64,000 bases of DNA from Chryseobacterium paridis (lineage in GTDB: Bacteria; Bacteroidota; Bacteroidia; Flavobacteriales; Weeksellaceae). A program made the translations under genes and the position numbers. The first letter of the stretch is position 1. Each line of letters opens with the position of its first letter. The DNA lies in the NCBI RefSeq assembly GCF_016595215.1, contig NZ_JAENHK010000010.1, forward strand, positions 124,001-188,000. Reading direction: 5' to 3'. Below the pieces are notes generated by a model. It did no database searches, was not told where the DNA came from, and saw only the letters and a list, made by a program, of their open reading frames with translations. Below, piece by piece: positions 1-8,777 of the stretch.

Positions 1-132
1 AATCTTGATGGAACAGAAACACAGAGGATCGGAATTGTACCTGATATAGAAGTAAAACCTACTATACAGGGTATTCAGGAGAACAGAGATGAGGTATTAG
101 AGAGAGCCATTCGTTTTGCCAATGGAGCGTAA
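1..132 (+). CDS. S41 family peptidase, C-terminal fragment
   Basis: Only the last 43 codons are inside the window, ending in TAA at 130-132. The visible protein contains GIVPDIEVKPT followed by a short helix (DEVLERAIRF). That ending is typical of secreted or periplasmic S41 (tail-specific, C-terminal processing) serine peptidases, in which the core domain closes with G-x-PD-x-x-V. The catalytic Ser/Lys and any PDZ domain would lie upstream of the window. The assignment rests on this terminal motif alone. Confidence 0.6.
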   Translation, partial: NLDGTETQRIGIVPDIEVKPTIQGIQENRDEVLERAIRFANGA

Positions 133-226
133 TCAATAATTGGAATTTTATTAAAGATAAAGTGAATTTTTTTATAATTTTAACAAGCTTTATTTGAGTT
201 AATTACCTCATTGATTTGCCTTAATT

Positions 227-1043
227 ATGCAGATTCTACCTTCGGTCAGTTTGGCGGCCTACATAAAGAATTATACTGTTGTTACGATTGAGAAAGATAT
301 CGAGGATGCTGTATTTTATCCCAGCGGATATGTAGATTTAATCATTAATATCTCCGGGAAAGCTGCAACTGTAATTAATGGTAAAAGAAAAGACACTCCG
401 GCAATAGAATTATTAGGACATATCACTTTACCCACAAGACTTATGGCTACCAAAGGGACTACAGTACTTATAGCAAGGATTTATCCCCATGCCAGTACTT
501 TGTTCTTTACCGACCCCATATCAGAATTTACCAATTACGCGACTGATATGTATGATGTAATGAAAGGAGAAAGTAAGATTTTGTACGAGCATATCATGTT
601 AGCTGATGGACTTGCTGGTAAAATAAAAGTCCTTGAAGAATTTTTTCTGAAACAATTGAAAAAAAAATGAAACCCGATTAAAGAAAGCTTCAATGGTTCT
701 GGCTCTTAGTCAACAGATTTCCATTGATTATCAACCATTAGATCTATCGGGATTATCTCAGAATTCGGGACTCTCGGAAAGATATATACAAAAACTGTAT
801 CAGGCAAATATTGGACTTAGCCCAGCAGCTTTTAGTGCAGTAACCCGTTTTAACAGGTGCCTGCATCTGGTACTTAATACCCAGGCATCACTGACTTCTA
901 TCGCTTATGAATGTGGGTATTATGACCAGGCCCATTGTATTAAAGAATTTAAAAGATTTACAGGTATTGCTCCTTCTGAGTCCCGAAGTTTCCTGATTGA
1001 AAATGGTAAAGACTTTCAACAGGCTGTTAATATTGGTTTTTAA
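227..1043 (+). pseudogene. AraC-family transcriptional regulator, frameshifted at an A9 tract
   Basis: Two open frames read as one AraC-type regulator. The first (227-670, 147 codons) is an N-terminal sensor domain resembling those of Bacteroidota AraC proteins (starts MQILPSVSLAAYI). The second (about 669-1043) holds the C-terminal double helix-turn-helix, with the diagnostic IAYECGYYDQAHCIKEFKRFTGIAP. They are joined at nine A residues (659-667). Removing one A fuses frame 2 to frame 3 without a stop: the upstream frame ends QLKKK and the downstream one continues KKNETRLKKAS before the internal ATG at 693. It may be a true pseudogene, a base-call error, or a slippage-controlled gene. The 693 ATG alone would give a DNA-binding domain without the sensor. 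Confidence 0.75.
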
Positions 1044-1045
1044 TA

Positions 1046-1492
1046 CTACTTCATAGGATGATTGCTGCTAAACATATCGCGATGCATCTTCCATCCGTTT
1101 TTTGTGTTTTTCCAAATCACAATTACTTTTCCATCATCCATTTTCTTTCCTTCAGGATCGGTCATTTCATAAAAGCTTTCCTCTGTTATACATGTTTTGG
1201 GATCACCATACAAATGCTGGATCGTAAACTTAACTTTTACTTTTGGACTGCCTTTAAAGAATGAAGAGATATGTTCATGTCCACAAACCGGAGCAGAACC
1301 GGGAGGGAATAAGCATGCATCTTCAGTGTATTTGGTAAGAATGGAACCATCCCCTTTGTTGGCAAGATCAGCATAGTTAGCATTGCTTAATTCTATGACT
1401 TTTCTTACATTTTCTAGTTCTATGTCTGTATTTTGGGCTTTACAAAAGCAGACTGATGCTATAAGTCCACTTATAATGAGTATTTTTTTCAT
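1046..1492 (-). CDS. Secreted NTF2/SnoaL-like (DUF4440-type) protein
   Basis: About 148 residues. It begins with a signal peptide (MKKILIISGLIASVCFCKAQ) that should send it to the periplasm. The rest is a small alpha+beta cone fold of the SnoaL/NTF2 type: an N-terminal helix (VRKVIELSNANYADLANKGD), the KYTEDACLFPPGSAPVCG segment that lines the pocket in this family, and a C-terminal sheet ending WKNTKNGWKMHRDMFSSN. Members bind small ligands or act as isomerases, hydrolases or immunity proteins, so substrate cannot be assigned. I use the MKK start at 1492 because it opens directly into the signal peptide; an ATG two codons upstream (1498) is possible. Its stop is almost back to back with the convergent frameshifted AraC gene. 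Confidence 0.7.
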   Translation of the reverse strand: MKKILIISGLIASVCFCKAQNTDIELENVRKVIELSNANYADLANKGDGSILTKYTEDACLFPPGSAPVCGHEHISSFFKGSPKVKVKFTIQHLYGDPKTCITEESFYEMTDPEGKKMDDGKVIVIWKNTKNGWKMHRDMFSSNHPMK

Positions 1493-1626
1493 TGTCAATT
1501 TTTTCTACAAAGTAACCGATTGATGTAAGCAAAAAATTGTAAAATTGCGAACAGATAGATTTTTATAATTAAATGATAATAGCAGTTACCAATATTGCTT
1601 ATTATTTTTAATATCAAATATTTAAA

Positions 1627-2556
1627 TTAAAATATATCCTTCAACATATGGATAGTGGTTGCATAATGTCCGGAGTCTCCTATGGAACTATCTAAATGTT
1701 TGTATTCTAATTTCTCATACATTGTTACTGCTCCCTGAAAGACCTCAAAAGATTCTAAATAGAGTTGCTTATAACCCGCTTTTTTTGCTCTTTCTTCAAT
1801 CATTTTTAGCAAATATTGGCCAACACCGTTTCCTCTCAATTGATCAGAAAGGTAAAATTTGACAATCTCAGCACATGATGGTGGTAATCCTATGGTAGGG
1901 TAGAAGCCACATCCACCTAAAATTACATGATTAGATTCCACTATCCAGTACTCTGCGTTTACATCTTGAAAAAGTTGATATAGTTGGTTTGTTCTGGGAT
2001 CATCATATACACTTCCTTCTTGAGGAGCACCGAACTCTTCAAAAACTGTACGGATAAGAGCAGCCAAGGCTTCATTGTCTCTTTCTTCAATAGGGCGGAT
2101 AATAACAGGATCTATAATTGCATGATTATTCCTGTGATGAAGCAGAGAATCAATCGTGTTCATACTCCGAATGACCGTTTTCAGGTTTTGCTCAGAAAGA
2201 TCTGAAAATAAATTTTCTATTTGAATGTCTGAATCACGGTTGATCTTTTCATAAGTGCTACGTCCTAAATCTGTAAGACTAATCACACTGGAACGGTTGT
2301 CTTCTCCTGATTTTTTTCTAATAGTCAGCCCCAATTTTTCAAAACGTTTAAGAATACGGCTTAGAAAACCTTTGTCCAATCCCAGAGTTGCAGCCACTTC
2401 AGTAGGTCTTACAGCAGTATTGAAATAAATCTCACGCATAACTCTGACCTCGGAAATTCCCAGGTCTCCATCTAGAATACCCTTGTTGAGCAATCCCAGT
2501 ACCTGTGTATAATACCTGTTGAAGGCTCGTATTTGTTCAATATACTTTTGTTTCAT
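1627..2556 (-). CDS. MarR-type regulator fused to a GNAT N-acetyltransferase
   Basis: About 309 residues. Residues 1-145 form a MarR winged helix (RPTEVAATLGLDKGFLSRIL as recognition region, wing KKSGEDNRSSVISLTDLG). Residues 150-309 form a GNAT domain with acetyl-CoA binding loop LRGNGVGQYLLKMIEERAKK and the following LYLESF strand. Such HTH/GNAT fusions are common in bacteria; the acetylated substrate is unknown. ATG codons at 2571 and 2556 and a TTG at 2574 are possible starts; I choose 2556 because MKQKYIEQIRAFNRYY matches the usual MarR first helix. A perfect 9-bp inverted repeat lies just upstream (2574-2594), suggesting autoregulation. Confidence 0.85.
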   Translation of the reverse strand: MKQKYIEQIRAFNRYYTQVLGLLNKGILDGDLGISEVRVMREIYFNTAVRPTEVAATLGLDKGFLSRILKRFEKLGLTIRKKSGEDNRSSVISLTDLGRSTYEKINRDSDIQIENLFSDLSEQNLKTVIRSMNTIDSLLHHRNNHAIIDPVIIRPIEERDNEALAALIRTVFEEFGAPQEGSVYDDPRTNQLYQLFQDVNAEYWIVESNHVILGGCGFYPTIGLPPSCAEIVKFYLSDQLRGNGVGQYLLKMIEERAKKAGYKQLYLESFEVFQGAVTMYEKLEYKHLDSSIGDSGHYATTIHMLKDIF

Positions 2557-2573
2557 GATGTAAATATACATCA

Positions 2574-2594
2574 ATAGTTGACTTTGTCAACTAT
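2574..2594. promoter_or_regulatory. Probable MarR-type operator upstream of the MarR-GNAT gene
   Basis: ATAGTTGAC (2574-2582) and GTCAACTAT (2586-2594) form a perfect 9-bp inverted repeat around a 3-bp spacer. Size and position, 18 bp before the preferred start codon of the MarR-GNAT gene, fit a MarR dimer operator. A second, weaker repeat, TGCAT-N5-ATGCA, lies at 2597-2611. On the minus strand a TTG in the repeat lies 19 bp from TATATTTA (2561-2568), which could be a promoter, but it would place transcription start almost on the start codon. Confidence 0.6.
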
Positions 2595-2693
2595 TTTGCA
2601 TTAAAAATGCATTATATTGTTATAACGTTCTTATTTATAGTTATTTATGATTGTATTAAACCGGCTTTTGAAATTAAAAAAATAAGATAGAAG

Positions 2694-3542
2694 TTATTTT
2701 AATATTAAAACAGGCTGATTAACATTTTGATAAATTCCCTCTGAAATGCTTCTGCTTGCCAGATAATAAAGGAAACTGTGTCTTCCCGGCAGAGCAATTA
2801 TCAGATCCGTTTTATTTGATGAGGCAAAAGTCAGGATTCCATTGATAATATTTTCATCGTAATAATAATGAATAGTACTCGGAATTTTGGTTAAATATTG
2901 ATGAATATACTCTTCCAGCTCTCTCTTTTTATCTTCATTATCATCCACGCCTTTTCTGGTATGGATATTTAGAAACATGAGCCGAACATCCATGTGTTCA
3001 ATAATGGATTTGTGGTGAAATAGTCGATCCAATTTTGTTATACTATTTACATCGCACGGAATCAGGATGTTTTTTATAGTAGTATACGTGTAGCCGTGAG
3101 GAACAATTAATGCTTTAACGGGACTTGTTCTTGCAATGCTTATAATATTCTCCGAAACAAAGCTATTGCTTGAATAGGCCTGATCATCACTTCCCAGAAT
3201 GATCAGCTCAATTGAGGGTTGATCTTTTACCAGATCATTAATACTTCTTGTGAGAGTCCATTCGCTTACTGATTTTAAAACTTTTACATCGGGAGATTTT
3301 TCAGCTATGATACCGGTTAATTTGCTCAGAAGTTGTTCTGTACTTTTAATAAGGCTATTTACATTTTCTTCATTGACCAAGAGATGCCCTTCAGCGATAT
3401 GCAGATAATCAAATTCAGATTCCTGTGAAGTTTTTAAAAGAATAATATGTGTGTATTGGTATTGTGTTGCCCATTCTGCAGCCAGTTTTACTGCATTTTC
3501 AGTAGTTGAGGTAAAGTCAACTGGTACAAGGATTGTTCTCAT
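2694..3542 (-). CDS. Universal stress protein, tandem UspA domains
   Basis: 282 residues in two UspA-like halves. The first starts RTILVPVDFTSTTENAVKLA and ends near KALIVPHG (about residue 150). The second starts TTIKNILIPCDVNS and ends QPVLILK. Each half has the start strand (ILVPVDF, ILIPCDV) and C-terminal VLIL/ALIV strand of the alpha/beta UspA fold. The classical G-x2-G-x9-G(S/T) nucleotide-binding signature is not clear in either half, so it may be a non-ATP-binding type. It is cytoplasmic. The gene follows the MarR gene at 3563-4012 by 20 bp on the same strand and is probably co-transcribed and controlled by it. Confidence 0.85.
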   Translation of the reverse strand: MRTILVPVDFTSTTENAVKLAAEWATQYQYTHIILLKTSQESEFDYLHIAEGHLLVNEENVNSLIKSTEQLLSKLTGIIAEKSPDVKVLKSVSEWTLTRSINDLVKDQPSIELIILGSDDQAYSSNSFVSENIISIARTSPVKALIVPHGYTYTTIKNILIPCDVNSITKLDRLFHHKSIIEHMDVRLMFLNIHTRKGVDDNEDKKRELEEYIHQYLTKIPSTIHYYYDENIINGILTFASSNKTDLIIALPGRHSFLYYLASRSISEGIYQNVNQPVLILK

Positions 3543-3562
3543 ATTAATAAATTTAAACTTAG

Positions 3563-4012
3563 TTATTCGAGATTCATTGTCATTTTTTTTACCAGGAAAA
3601 GGGCTTTCTGTATTTCAGCCTCACTAATTGTATTGGCTGCTTTTTCATACAGCTCCAATGCCCAGGGATAGACGATTTCTACAATCTCTTTTCCTTTTAC
3701 GGTAAGGAAGATTTGTTTATTTCTTCGATCATTGGTGTATTCTATTCGCTCAACAAGTCCCCGTTTTACAAGATTGTTGATCAGATAGGTAACACTGGAT
3801 TTGTCTTTGCTTATTTTATTGCTTATTTCCTGCTGATTGATTCCATCATTACGGGAAAGAACACCCAATATTTCAATAAGTTCAAAAGAAAGATCCGGAT
3901 CGTATTCATTAATTTTGGTTTGAATCTTCTGCCGTAGACGGCTTTTCATCTCACTCATTGCCAATCCCAGTTCTAAGGCTAATTCTGATATATTATTTTG
4001 TGTTGCAAACAT
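3563..4012 (-). CDS. MarR-family transcriptional regulator
   Basis: 149 residues with a central winged helix-turn-helix: INQQEISNKISKDKSSVTYLI (recognition region), then VKRGLVERIEYTNDRRNKQIFLT (wing with the MarR-typical DxRxK). The N- and C-terminal helices are the usual dimerisation helices. It is the first gene of a likely two-gene operon with the universal stress protein 20 bp downstream. A strong inverted repeat (4078-4105) next to a consensus -7 box upstream points to autorepression of both genes. The ligand is unknown. Confidence 0.85.
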   Translation of the reverse strand: MFATQNNISELALELGLAMSEMKSRLRQKIQTKINEYDPDLSFELIEILGVLSRNDGINQQEISNKISKDKSSVTYLINNLVKRGLVERIEYTNDRRNKQIFLTVKGKEIVEIVYPWALELYEKAANTISEAEIQKALFLVKKMTMNLE

Positions 4013-4066
4013 ATGTTAGTAATTAACGGATAGTGGAGGTTTGATAATAGTCATCACTTGCTCTAA

Positions 4067-4105
4067 CAAATATACTTAAAATTAGTTTGAATTAAAACTA
4101 ATTTT
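4067..4105 (-). promoter_or_regulatory. Promoter -7 box and overlapping MarR operator
   Basis: On the minus strand TATATTTG (4067-4074) matches the Bacteroidota TAnnTTTG -7 element exactly. Just upstream, AAAATTAGTTT (4078-4088) and AAACTAATTTT (4095-4105) form a perfect 11-bp inverted repeat with a 6-bp spacer, sitting between the -7 and -33 positions. No clear -33 TTG is present. A bound dimer there would block polymerase. The 5' leader to the ATG at 4012 would be roughly 50 nt. Confidence 0.65.
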
Positions 4106-4241
4106 TTAAAAAAATAAGAGCACTCAAAAGATTTTTTTTCTCCATTTTGTTTTCTTTATTATTGTTTTCCCAGATCCGCACGATTTTTTCAACGATATTA
4201 ACCAAAAAAAGAATTACCGGAACTTGATGGTGAGATCATAA

Positions 4242-4263
4242 ATCCCCGACCAGGGCCGGGGAT
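4242..4263 (-). terminator. Possible terminator of the A-T-R synthetase gene
   Basis: ATCCCCG (4242-4248) pairs with CGGGGAT (4257-4263) around an 8-nt loop, giving a 7-bp GC-rich stem 16 bp beyond the stop at 4279. The T-tract that follows on the minus strand is poor, so termination may be weak. Confidence 0.45.
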
Positions 4264-4278
4264 AAACCATAACTGAAA

Positions 4279-7200
4279 CTAAGAATATATGCCCAAATAT
4301 CTTAAATAAGAATCGAGGACGGGTTTATTGAAGACGGGTTCTTTAATATCCGAATCTTTGAGGAATTCCTTTACATTAGAGCAGTCCCAAATATAAGTGT
4401 GCTGATAGAGTTCCACAGTAGACAGGCCTTCATGCATATTATCTTTAAACAGGCTTGTCAGTGGATACAATCTGTTTTTGCTGTCGTTTTCCCAATGTTT
4501 GCGCCACTCTTTGTAAGGGAGTGGGGTAAGTTCATAAGGGTAATCTTTTTTAAGCAAGCCAAAGAAATCTTCCAGGGTGAGATTGGTTTCCGGACTGGCA
4601 ATGAGGTTGAATTTCTTTCCGATTGCTTTTTTATTTTTTGTGATATGGGCCATTGATCGGGTCATGTAGTCAACGGTGATCAGTCCTTCTCTAAGTTCTG
4701 TTAATGCAGGGTAAGATTTAAATTCAATACAATTTTTCACAAGTCCTGACCACCACTGATAAGGTGCGCTGGCTCCGGATTCACTGTGGCACATTGCATA
4801 TCCCAGGCGGTAGGTGATCAATGGTAGTCCTTCTTTTGCTGCAAGATCTGCTATGGCTTCCATTACATATTTGCTTCGTACATAACCAATGTCTTTACTT
4901 ACCGACATGATGTTTTGCTCAATGTCATCAGATTCCATCATAACCTCTTTTCCTGTGAATACATGTCCCCAGCTGTAAACCGAAATCGTTGATAATAATG
5001 CCAGGCATTTTGTTCTTTCGGTTCCTGCCAGACGAATAATTTCTCTGATTCCGTCTACATTCGGCGCCTTCATATAAGAATATGGTTCAATGAAGTTTAC
5101 TGAACTTCCGGAATGATAAATCAGATCAATCGTAATTGCCAGCATATTGAATTTGTCATCCGATAAACCTAATGATGGTAAAGCCAGGTCTCCTAAGACC
5201 GGAATGATCCTTGAACTTTGCAAATGATTTTGAGGAATATGAAACTGAACAAAGCATTGGTTGATTTTTTCCATGGCATAAAATTCATCCTGTGCCCTTA
5301 CCAGACAATAAATATCTGCTTTTGTTGTATCTAAAAGCTCCTGAAGGAGATGAATTCCCACGAAGCCAGTGGCTCCCGTTAAAAATATGGCAGATGGATT
5401 TTCCAGCTTATCAGGATCAAAATTATCTTCAAACCGGGTTCCAGGGTTCAGGTAAACATCTTGTTGCAATTCAACATAAGGTTCTACATCTTCTAAGGGA
5501 ATCGCTTCTCTGGCCTCATGAATACGTGCTGTCAGAATATCACTGAGATCTTTCAGAACAGGATACTGATAGACATCGCGTAAGTAGACTTTTACATTTA
5601 ATTTTTCCTGTAAAGAGACTGCGACCACAGCTACTAAAAGTGAATTTCCACCAATATCAAAAAAATTATCGGTTATATTAATAACCGGAAGTTCCAGCTC
5701 TGAAGACCATATGTCAGCTATCATCTTTTCTGTTTCGTTTGTGGGTGGCTCGAGTGAAATAAGTTCGTTTGCTTCTTTTTCTGCAAGGCTGTGTAGAAGG
5801 GTAGTATTTGTTTTTCCATTGGCTGTCAATGGAATGTTGTCGATGCTGATGATCTGTGCAGGAATCATATAGCCTGGTAATTCTTCTTTGAGCAAGTTTC
5901 TGATTTGTGAAATATCCTTTTGAGTGCCAGGTTTTAAAACAATAAAAGCTACGAGATATTTGTTATTTCCTGAAGTGTTTTTTGTAATCACTACAGCTTC
6001 CTGTATCCCGTCTAGTCTTTCAAATGTGCGTTCTATTTCTCCTAACTCGATGCGGAATCCTCTTATTTTTACCTGATTATCCATCCTTCCCAGGAATTGA
6101 ATTTCTCCATCAGATGACCATCGGGCAAGATCTCCTGTACGGTATAGTTTTTCTGTTTCCATAAAAGGATTAACAATAAACTTTGAAGATGTTAGTTCTT
6201 CATTATTTAAATATCCCTTAGCAAGCAATGCTCCGCCGATGTACAATTCTCCTGTTGCACCTATTGGTAATAGTTCCATTTGATTTCCTAGTATATATGC
6301 CGTAGCATTCGCGATGGGTTTTCCAATTGAAGAAACATATGTTCCATGAAGATCTTTAACCTTTTTAAAAGTAGCATATACGGTACATTCTGTCGGACCG
6401 TAGTAATCAATAAGTTCATAACTTAATCCATCGGTAAGGACAGGCTTAAGCTTCTCACCACCGGTAAAAAGATATTGCAGGTGAAGATCTTTATGGTTTC
6501 TGGTATGAGCAACCACTGCCGGAACTAAAACGGTCGGAGCAAAACCATGGGTAATTTTATTTTGTTGATAAAAGCTTACAAGAGCTGAAGCTTCAGTTCT
6601 CTCTTCACTGTCGGCTATAAAAAGAGTAGCCCCTGCGGTAAGTGCTGACCATATCTCCCATACTGATATATCGAATGCCAGGCCTGCAACCAGGCTGAGT
6701 TGAGAGGTGTGATCTACCTTAAAATAGGCGTTATGCCAGGTAACGAGATGTTGAATACTTTCATGGGTGATCATTACTCCTTTAGGACTTCCGGTAGAGC
6801 CGGATGTATATATGGTATAAGCAAGAGCATGATGATGGATAATAACCTCTGGTTGCTGGATAGAAGAATCTATCAGGTCTTCCTTTTGATCGAGATAAAA
6901 GATCCCGAAGTTTGGATGCTCAGATAAATTTTGAGACAAGGTGTGATTGGTGATTATAATTTCCGCTTTGGTATCATGCAGGATGTATTCGACACGTTTT
7001 ACGGGATAGGTTGGATCTATAGGTACATAAGCAGCTCCTGATTTTATGATTCCCAGGATTGCAATGACCCATTCTAATGAGCGGTCGAGCCACACAGGAA
7101 TATACATGCCCTCCGTTATGCCTTTTGCAATTAAGGTGTTGGCAATCTGATTGCTTTTTTCATCCAATTCATGGTAGGTAATGTGCTGGTCCTTATAGAC

Positions 7201-7380
7201 AACGGCTTTGTTGTCTGGCTGCAGTTTAATCTGTTTCTGAAATAATGAAACGAGTGTTTGCTCTTTGTTGAAGTCCCATTGCGTTTTATTGAACTCATGT
7301 AAAAGTTTGTTCCTTTCTTCAGGAGATACCGGAAGGGCGGAGCTTGTTTGTGCTCCTGATGCTGAATTTGTGTTGGACAT
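4279..7380 (-). CDS. Stand-alone NRPS-like A-T-R protein (adenylation, carrier, thioester reductase)
   Basis: 1033 residues. The A domain (about 35-530) has YTSGSTGSPKGV, FDISVWEIW, DYYGPTE and YRTGDLARW. The carrier domain has Ser580 in GGNSL. The thioester reductase domain (about 660-1033) opens with the Rossmann motif GATGFVG (near 668) and has YVRSK as YxxxK. Such proteins activate an amino or carboxylic acid, tether it, and release it by NAD(P)H reduction as an aldehyde or alcohol, as in Lys2 and carboxylic acid reductases. There is no condensation domain, so it should not make a peptide alone. My hand-read specificity code is D-I-W-F-F-G-Y-V-Y-K, which I cannot match to a known substrate. 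It is monocistronic and 27 kb from the main NRPS cluster, so partnership is unproven. Confidence 0.88.
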   Translation of the reverse strand: MSNTNSASGAQTSSALPVSPEERNKLLHEFNKTQWDFNKEQTLVSLFQKQIKLQPDNKAVVYKDQHITYHELDEKSNQIANTLIAKGITEGMYIPVWLDRSLEWVIAILGIIKSGAAYVPIDPTYPVKRVEYILHDTKAEIIITNHTLSQNLSEHPNFGIFYLDQKEDLIDSSIQQPEVIIHHHALAYTIYTSGSTGSPKGVMITHESIQHLVTWHNAYFKVDHTSQLSLVAGLAFDISVWEIWSALTAGATLFIADSEERTEASALVSFYQQNKITHGFAPTVLVPAVVAHTRNHKDLHLQYLFTGGEKLKPVLTDGLSYELIDYYGPTECTVYATFKKVKDLHGTYVSSIGKPIANATAYILGNQMELLPIGATGELYIGGALLAKGYLNNEELTSSKFIVNPFMETEKLYRTGDLARWSSDGEIQFLGRMDNQVKIRGFRIELGEIERTFERLDGIQEAVVITKNTSGNNKYLVAFIVLKPGTQKDISQIRNLLKEELPGYMIPAQIISIDNIPLTANGKTNTTLLHSLAEKEANELISLEPPTNETEKMIADIWSSELELPVINITDNFFDIGGNSLLVAVVAVSLQEKLNVKVYLRDVYQYPVLKDLSDILTARIHEAREAIPLEDVEPYVELQQDVYLNPGTRFEDNFDPDKLENPSAIFLTGATGFVGIHLLQELLDTTKADIYCLVRAQDEFYAMEKINQCFVQFHIPQNHLQSSRIIPVLGDLALPSLGLSDDKFNMLAITIDLIYHSGSSVNFIEPYSYMKAPNVDGIREIIRLAGTERTKCLALLSTISVYSWGHVFTGKEVMMESDDIEQNIMSVSKDIGYVRSKYVMEAIADLAAKEGLPLITYRLGYAMCHSESGASAPYQWWSGLVKNCIEFKSYPALTELREGLITVDYMTRSMAHITKNKKAIGKKFNLIASPETNLTLEDFFGLLKKDYPYELTPLPYKEWRKHWENDSKNRLYPLTSLFKDNMHEGLSTVELYQHTYIWDCSNVKEFLKDSDIKEPVFNKPVLDSYLRYLGIYS

Positions 7381-7772
7381 ATTAGTTTTTTTGATTTGGT
7401 GTTGTATTTTAAGGTCTATAACATGATTGATGTTTTAAATAAAAGACAATTGATGCCTGGAATAATATTGTGTGTAAAATATTATTAAAATAATTATTTA
7501 TGTTTTATATTAATTTGTTAAAATTTAATATTAATGTATTAATACATTATTTATAATTGATTTATATTAATTATTTTTCAATAAAGATATAAGTATAAAT
7601 CAAATGTGATGCATAATAAATGTTAAATTTTCACTCTATTGAGAATTAAAATAAAAGACTGCCTATTTTTGAGGCAGTCTTTTTAATTAAGAATCTTGTA
7701 AAATGAGGGGCTTCTACAAGTTTGAGTTTCGATTGTGTTATTAGAATCTACCAGCGATTTTTTTGCAGAAAA
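7381..7772. other. AT-rich intergenic region without a gene
   Basis: 392 bp between two minus-strand genes. It holds the promoter region of the A-T-R gene, embedded in very AT-rich DNA (runs of TTAAT/TATAA from 7470 to 7600), and the hairpin terminator of the upstream secreted-protein gene at 7653-7683. I found no convincing -7 element or ORF. Confidence 0.6.
7653..7683 (-). terminator. Rho-independent terminator, probably bidirectional
   Basis: AAAAGACTGCCT (7653-7664) pairs perfectly with AGGCAGTCTTTT (7672-7683) around a 7-nt loop. On the minus strand it ends with a T-rich run and lies 90 bp beyond the stop of the secreted-protein gene at 7773. The plus strand also ends in T's. Confidence 0.85.
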
Positions 7773-8699
7773 TTAATTGGCGATCTTGTATCCATAAAAG
7801 GAGCTTACGACCACCTGATATATTGGACTACCAGTTACTCCGGCAGCCGCTGCCATACTTACCGTTTCATTCTTATTGAGGTAGGTAATGCACGAAACAT
7901 TTCTACCAGTTAGTGTACCTGGACTAGGCTGGAAAGACTGAACCAGTATATTATCCGGGCTCACAGCATAGTTTTTCATAAGGTATAATACTACAAAATC
8001 AAAATTTGGAGTACCAGGGATATTACCATTATCAAACTGAGTGGAGCCATAAAACATATAGTATCCGTCTGAAGGTGCAGTAAATCTACCATTACTAATA
8101 TCCAGTACATTACCGGTATTGATTACCGTTCCCTGAGGATAATTGATTTCTCTTCTGACATAAGGTCCTGTACTGGCAGTAAGGTCTTGTCTGCTTGTAG
8201 TACTTATCGTTGAAAAAGGATATGTTGTGGCTGCCGCGGGTATACTATCTGAACTTGAAAGCAAAATTAACTCCCAGGTTGTTCCTGATAGGGTCCCTTT
8301 GCTTATAAAAAATGCATAATAGCCTGGGGGAACATTTACGGTGGGTACACCAGCCCCTGTTTGATTGTCAATTAATTCAGCTCCGTTAGCAGCTATAGAG
8401 AGTGCTGCAGTTCCTGTATTTTTGAAATGATAGGTTCTCCCCATAAAGTTACCGGAACCAATAATAGCAGCAGGTAGAGTTAAAGTCCCACTCGTATTGC
8501 TGTTATAAGCAAGATAGTAATCCGTAGGAGATACATTTCCACTCGTTGTAACCGTTCTGTACGTTGCTGCAAATGAACCATTCACTGTCAGGGTACTGCC
8601 AGGAGTTACGGTGTTTATTCCAACATTTCCGGCTTGCGAATAGATCAGAATACCATTTAAAGTTGCTAATAAGCTTAGAAAAATTGAATTTCTTTTCAT
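7773..8699 (-). CDS. Secreted protein with C1q/TNF-like C-terminal domain
   Basis: 308 residues with an N-terminal signal peptide (MKRNSIFLSLLATLNGILIYSQ). The mature part opens AGNVGINTVTPGSTLTVNGS, a start shared by many flavobacterial surface proteins. A Ser/Thr/Gly-rich beta region follows, and the C-terminal third (about 190-308) has NGRFTAPSDGYYMFYGS and ends VVVSSFYGYKIAN. This resembles the jelly-roll C1q/TNF-like fold, where GRFTAP-DGxYxF is the typical strand. No type IX sorting domain is seen. It is a paralog of the gene just upstream (8778-9893) over the first half, 78 bp apart and possibly co-transcribed. Function unknown; an extracellular adhesive or binding role is a guess. Confidence 0.7.
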   Translation of the reverse strand: MKRNSIFLSLLATLNGILIYSQAGNVGINTVTPGSTLTVNGSFAATYRTVTTSGNVSPTDYYLAYNSNTSGTLTLPAAIIGSGNFMGRTYHFKNTGTAALSIAANGAELIDNQTGAGVPTVNVPPGYYAFFISKGTLSGTTWELILLSSSDSIPAAATTYPFSTISTTSRQDLTASTGPYVRREINYPQGTVINTGNVLDISNGRFTAPSDGYYMFYGSTQFDNGNIPGTPNFDFVVLYLMKNYAVSPDNILVQSFQPSPGTLTGRNVSCITYLNKNETVSMAAAAGVTGSPIYQVVVSSFYGYKIAN

Positions 8700-8777
8700 A
8701 TAGAATTGTTGTTGTTAAATTATCAAAGTAGATGGATGGCATTGAATGGTGAATGATTATATCAAATTCATTTCGGA

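Noticed and set aside
4279..7380. A-T-R gene as part of the main NRPS-PKS assembly line
   Set aside because: It is 27 kb away, on the opposite strand, and separated by many unrelated genes; only loose complementation is conceivable.
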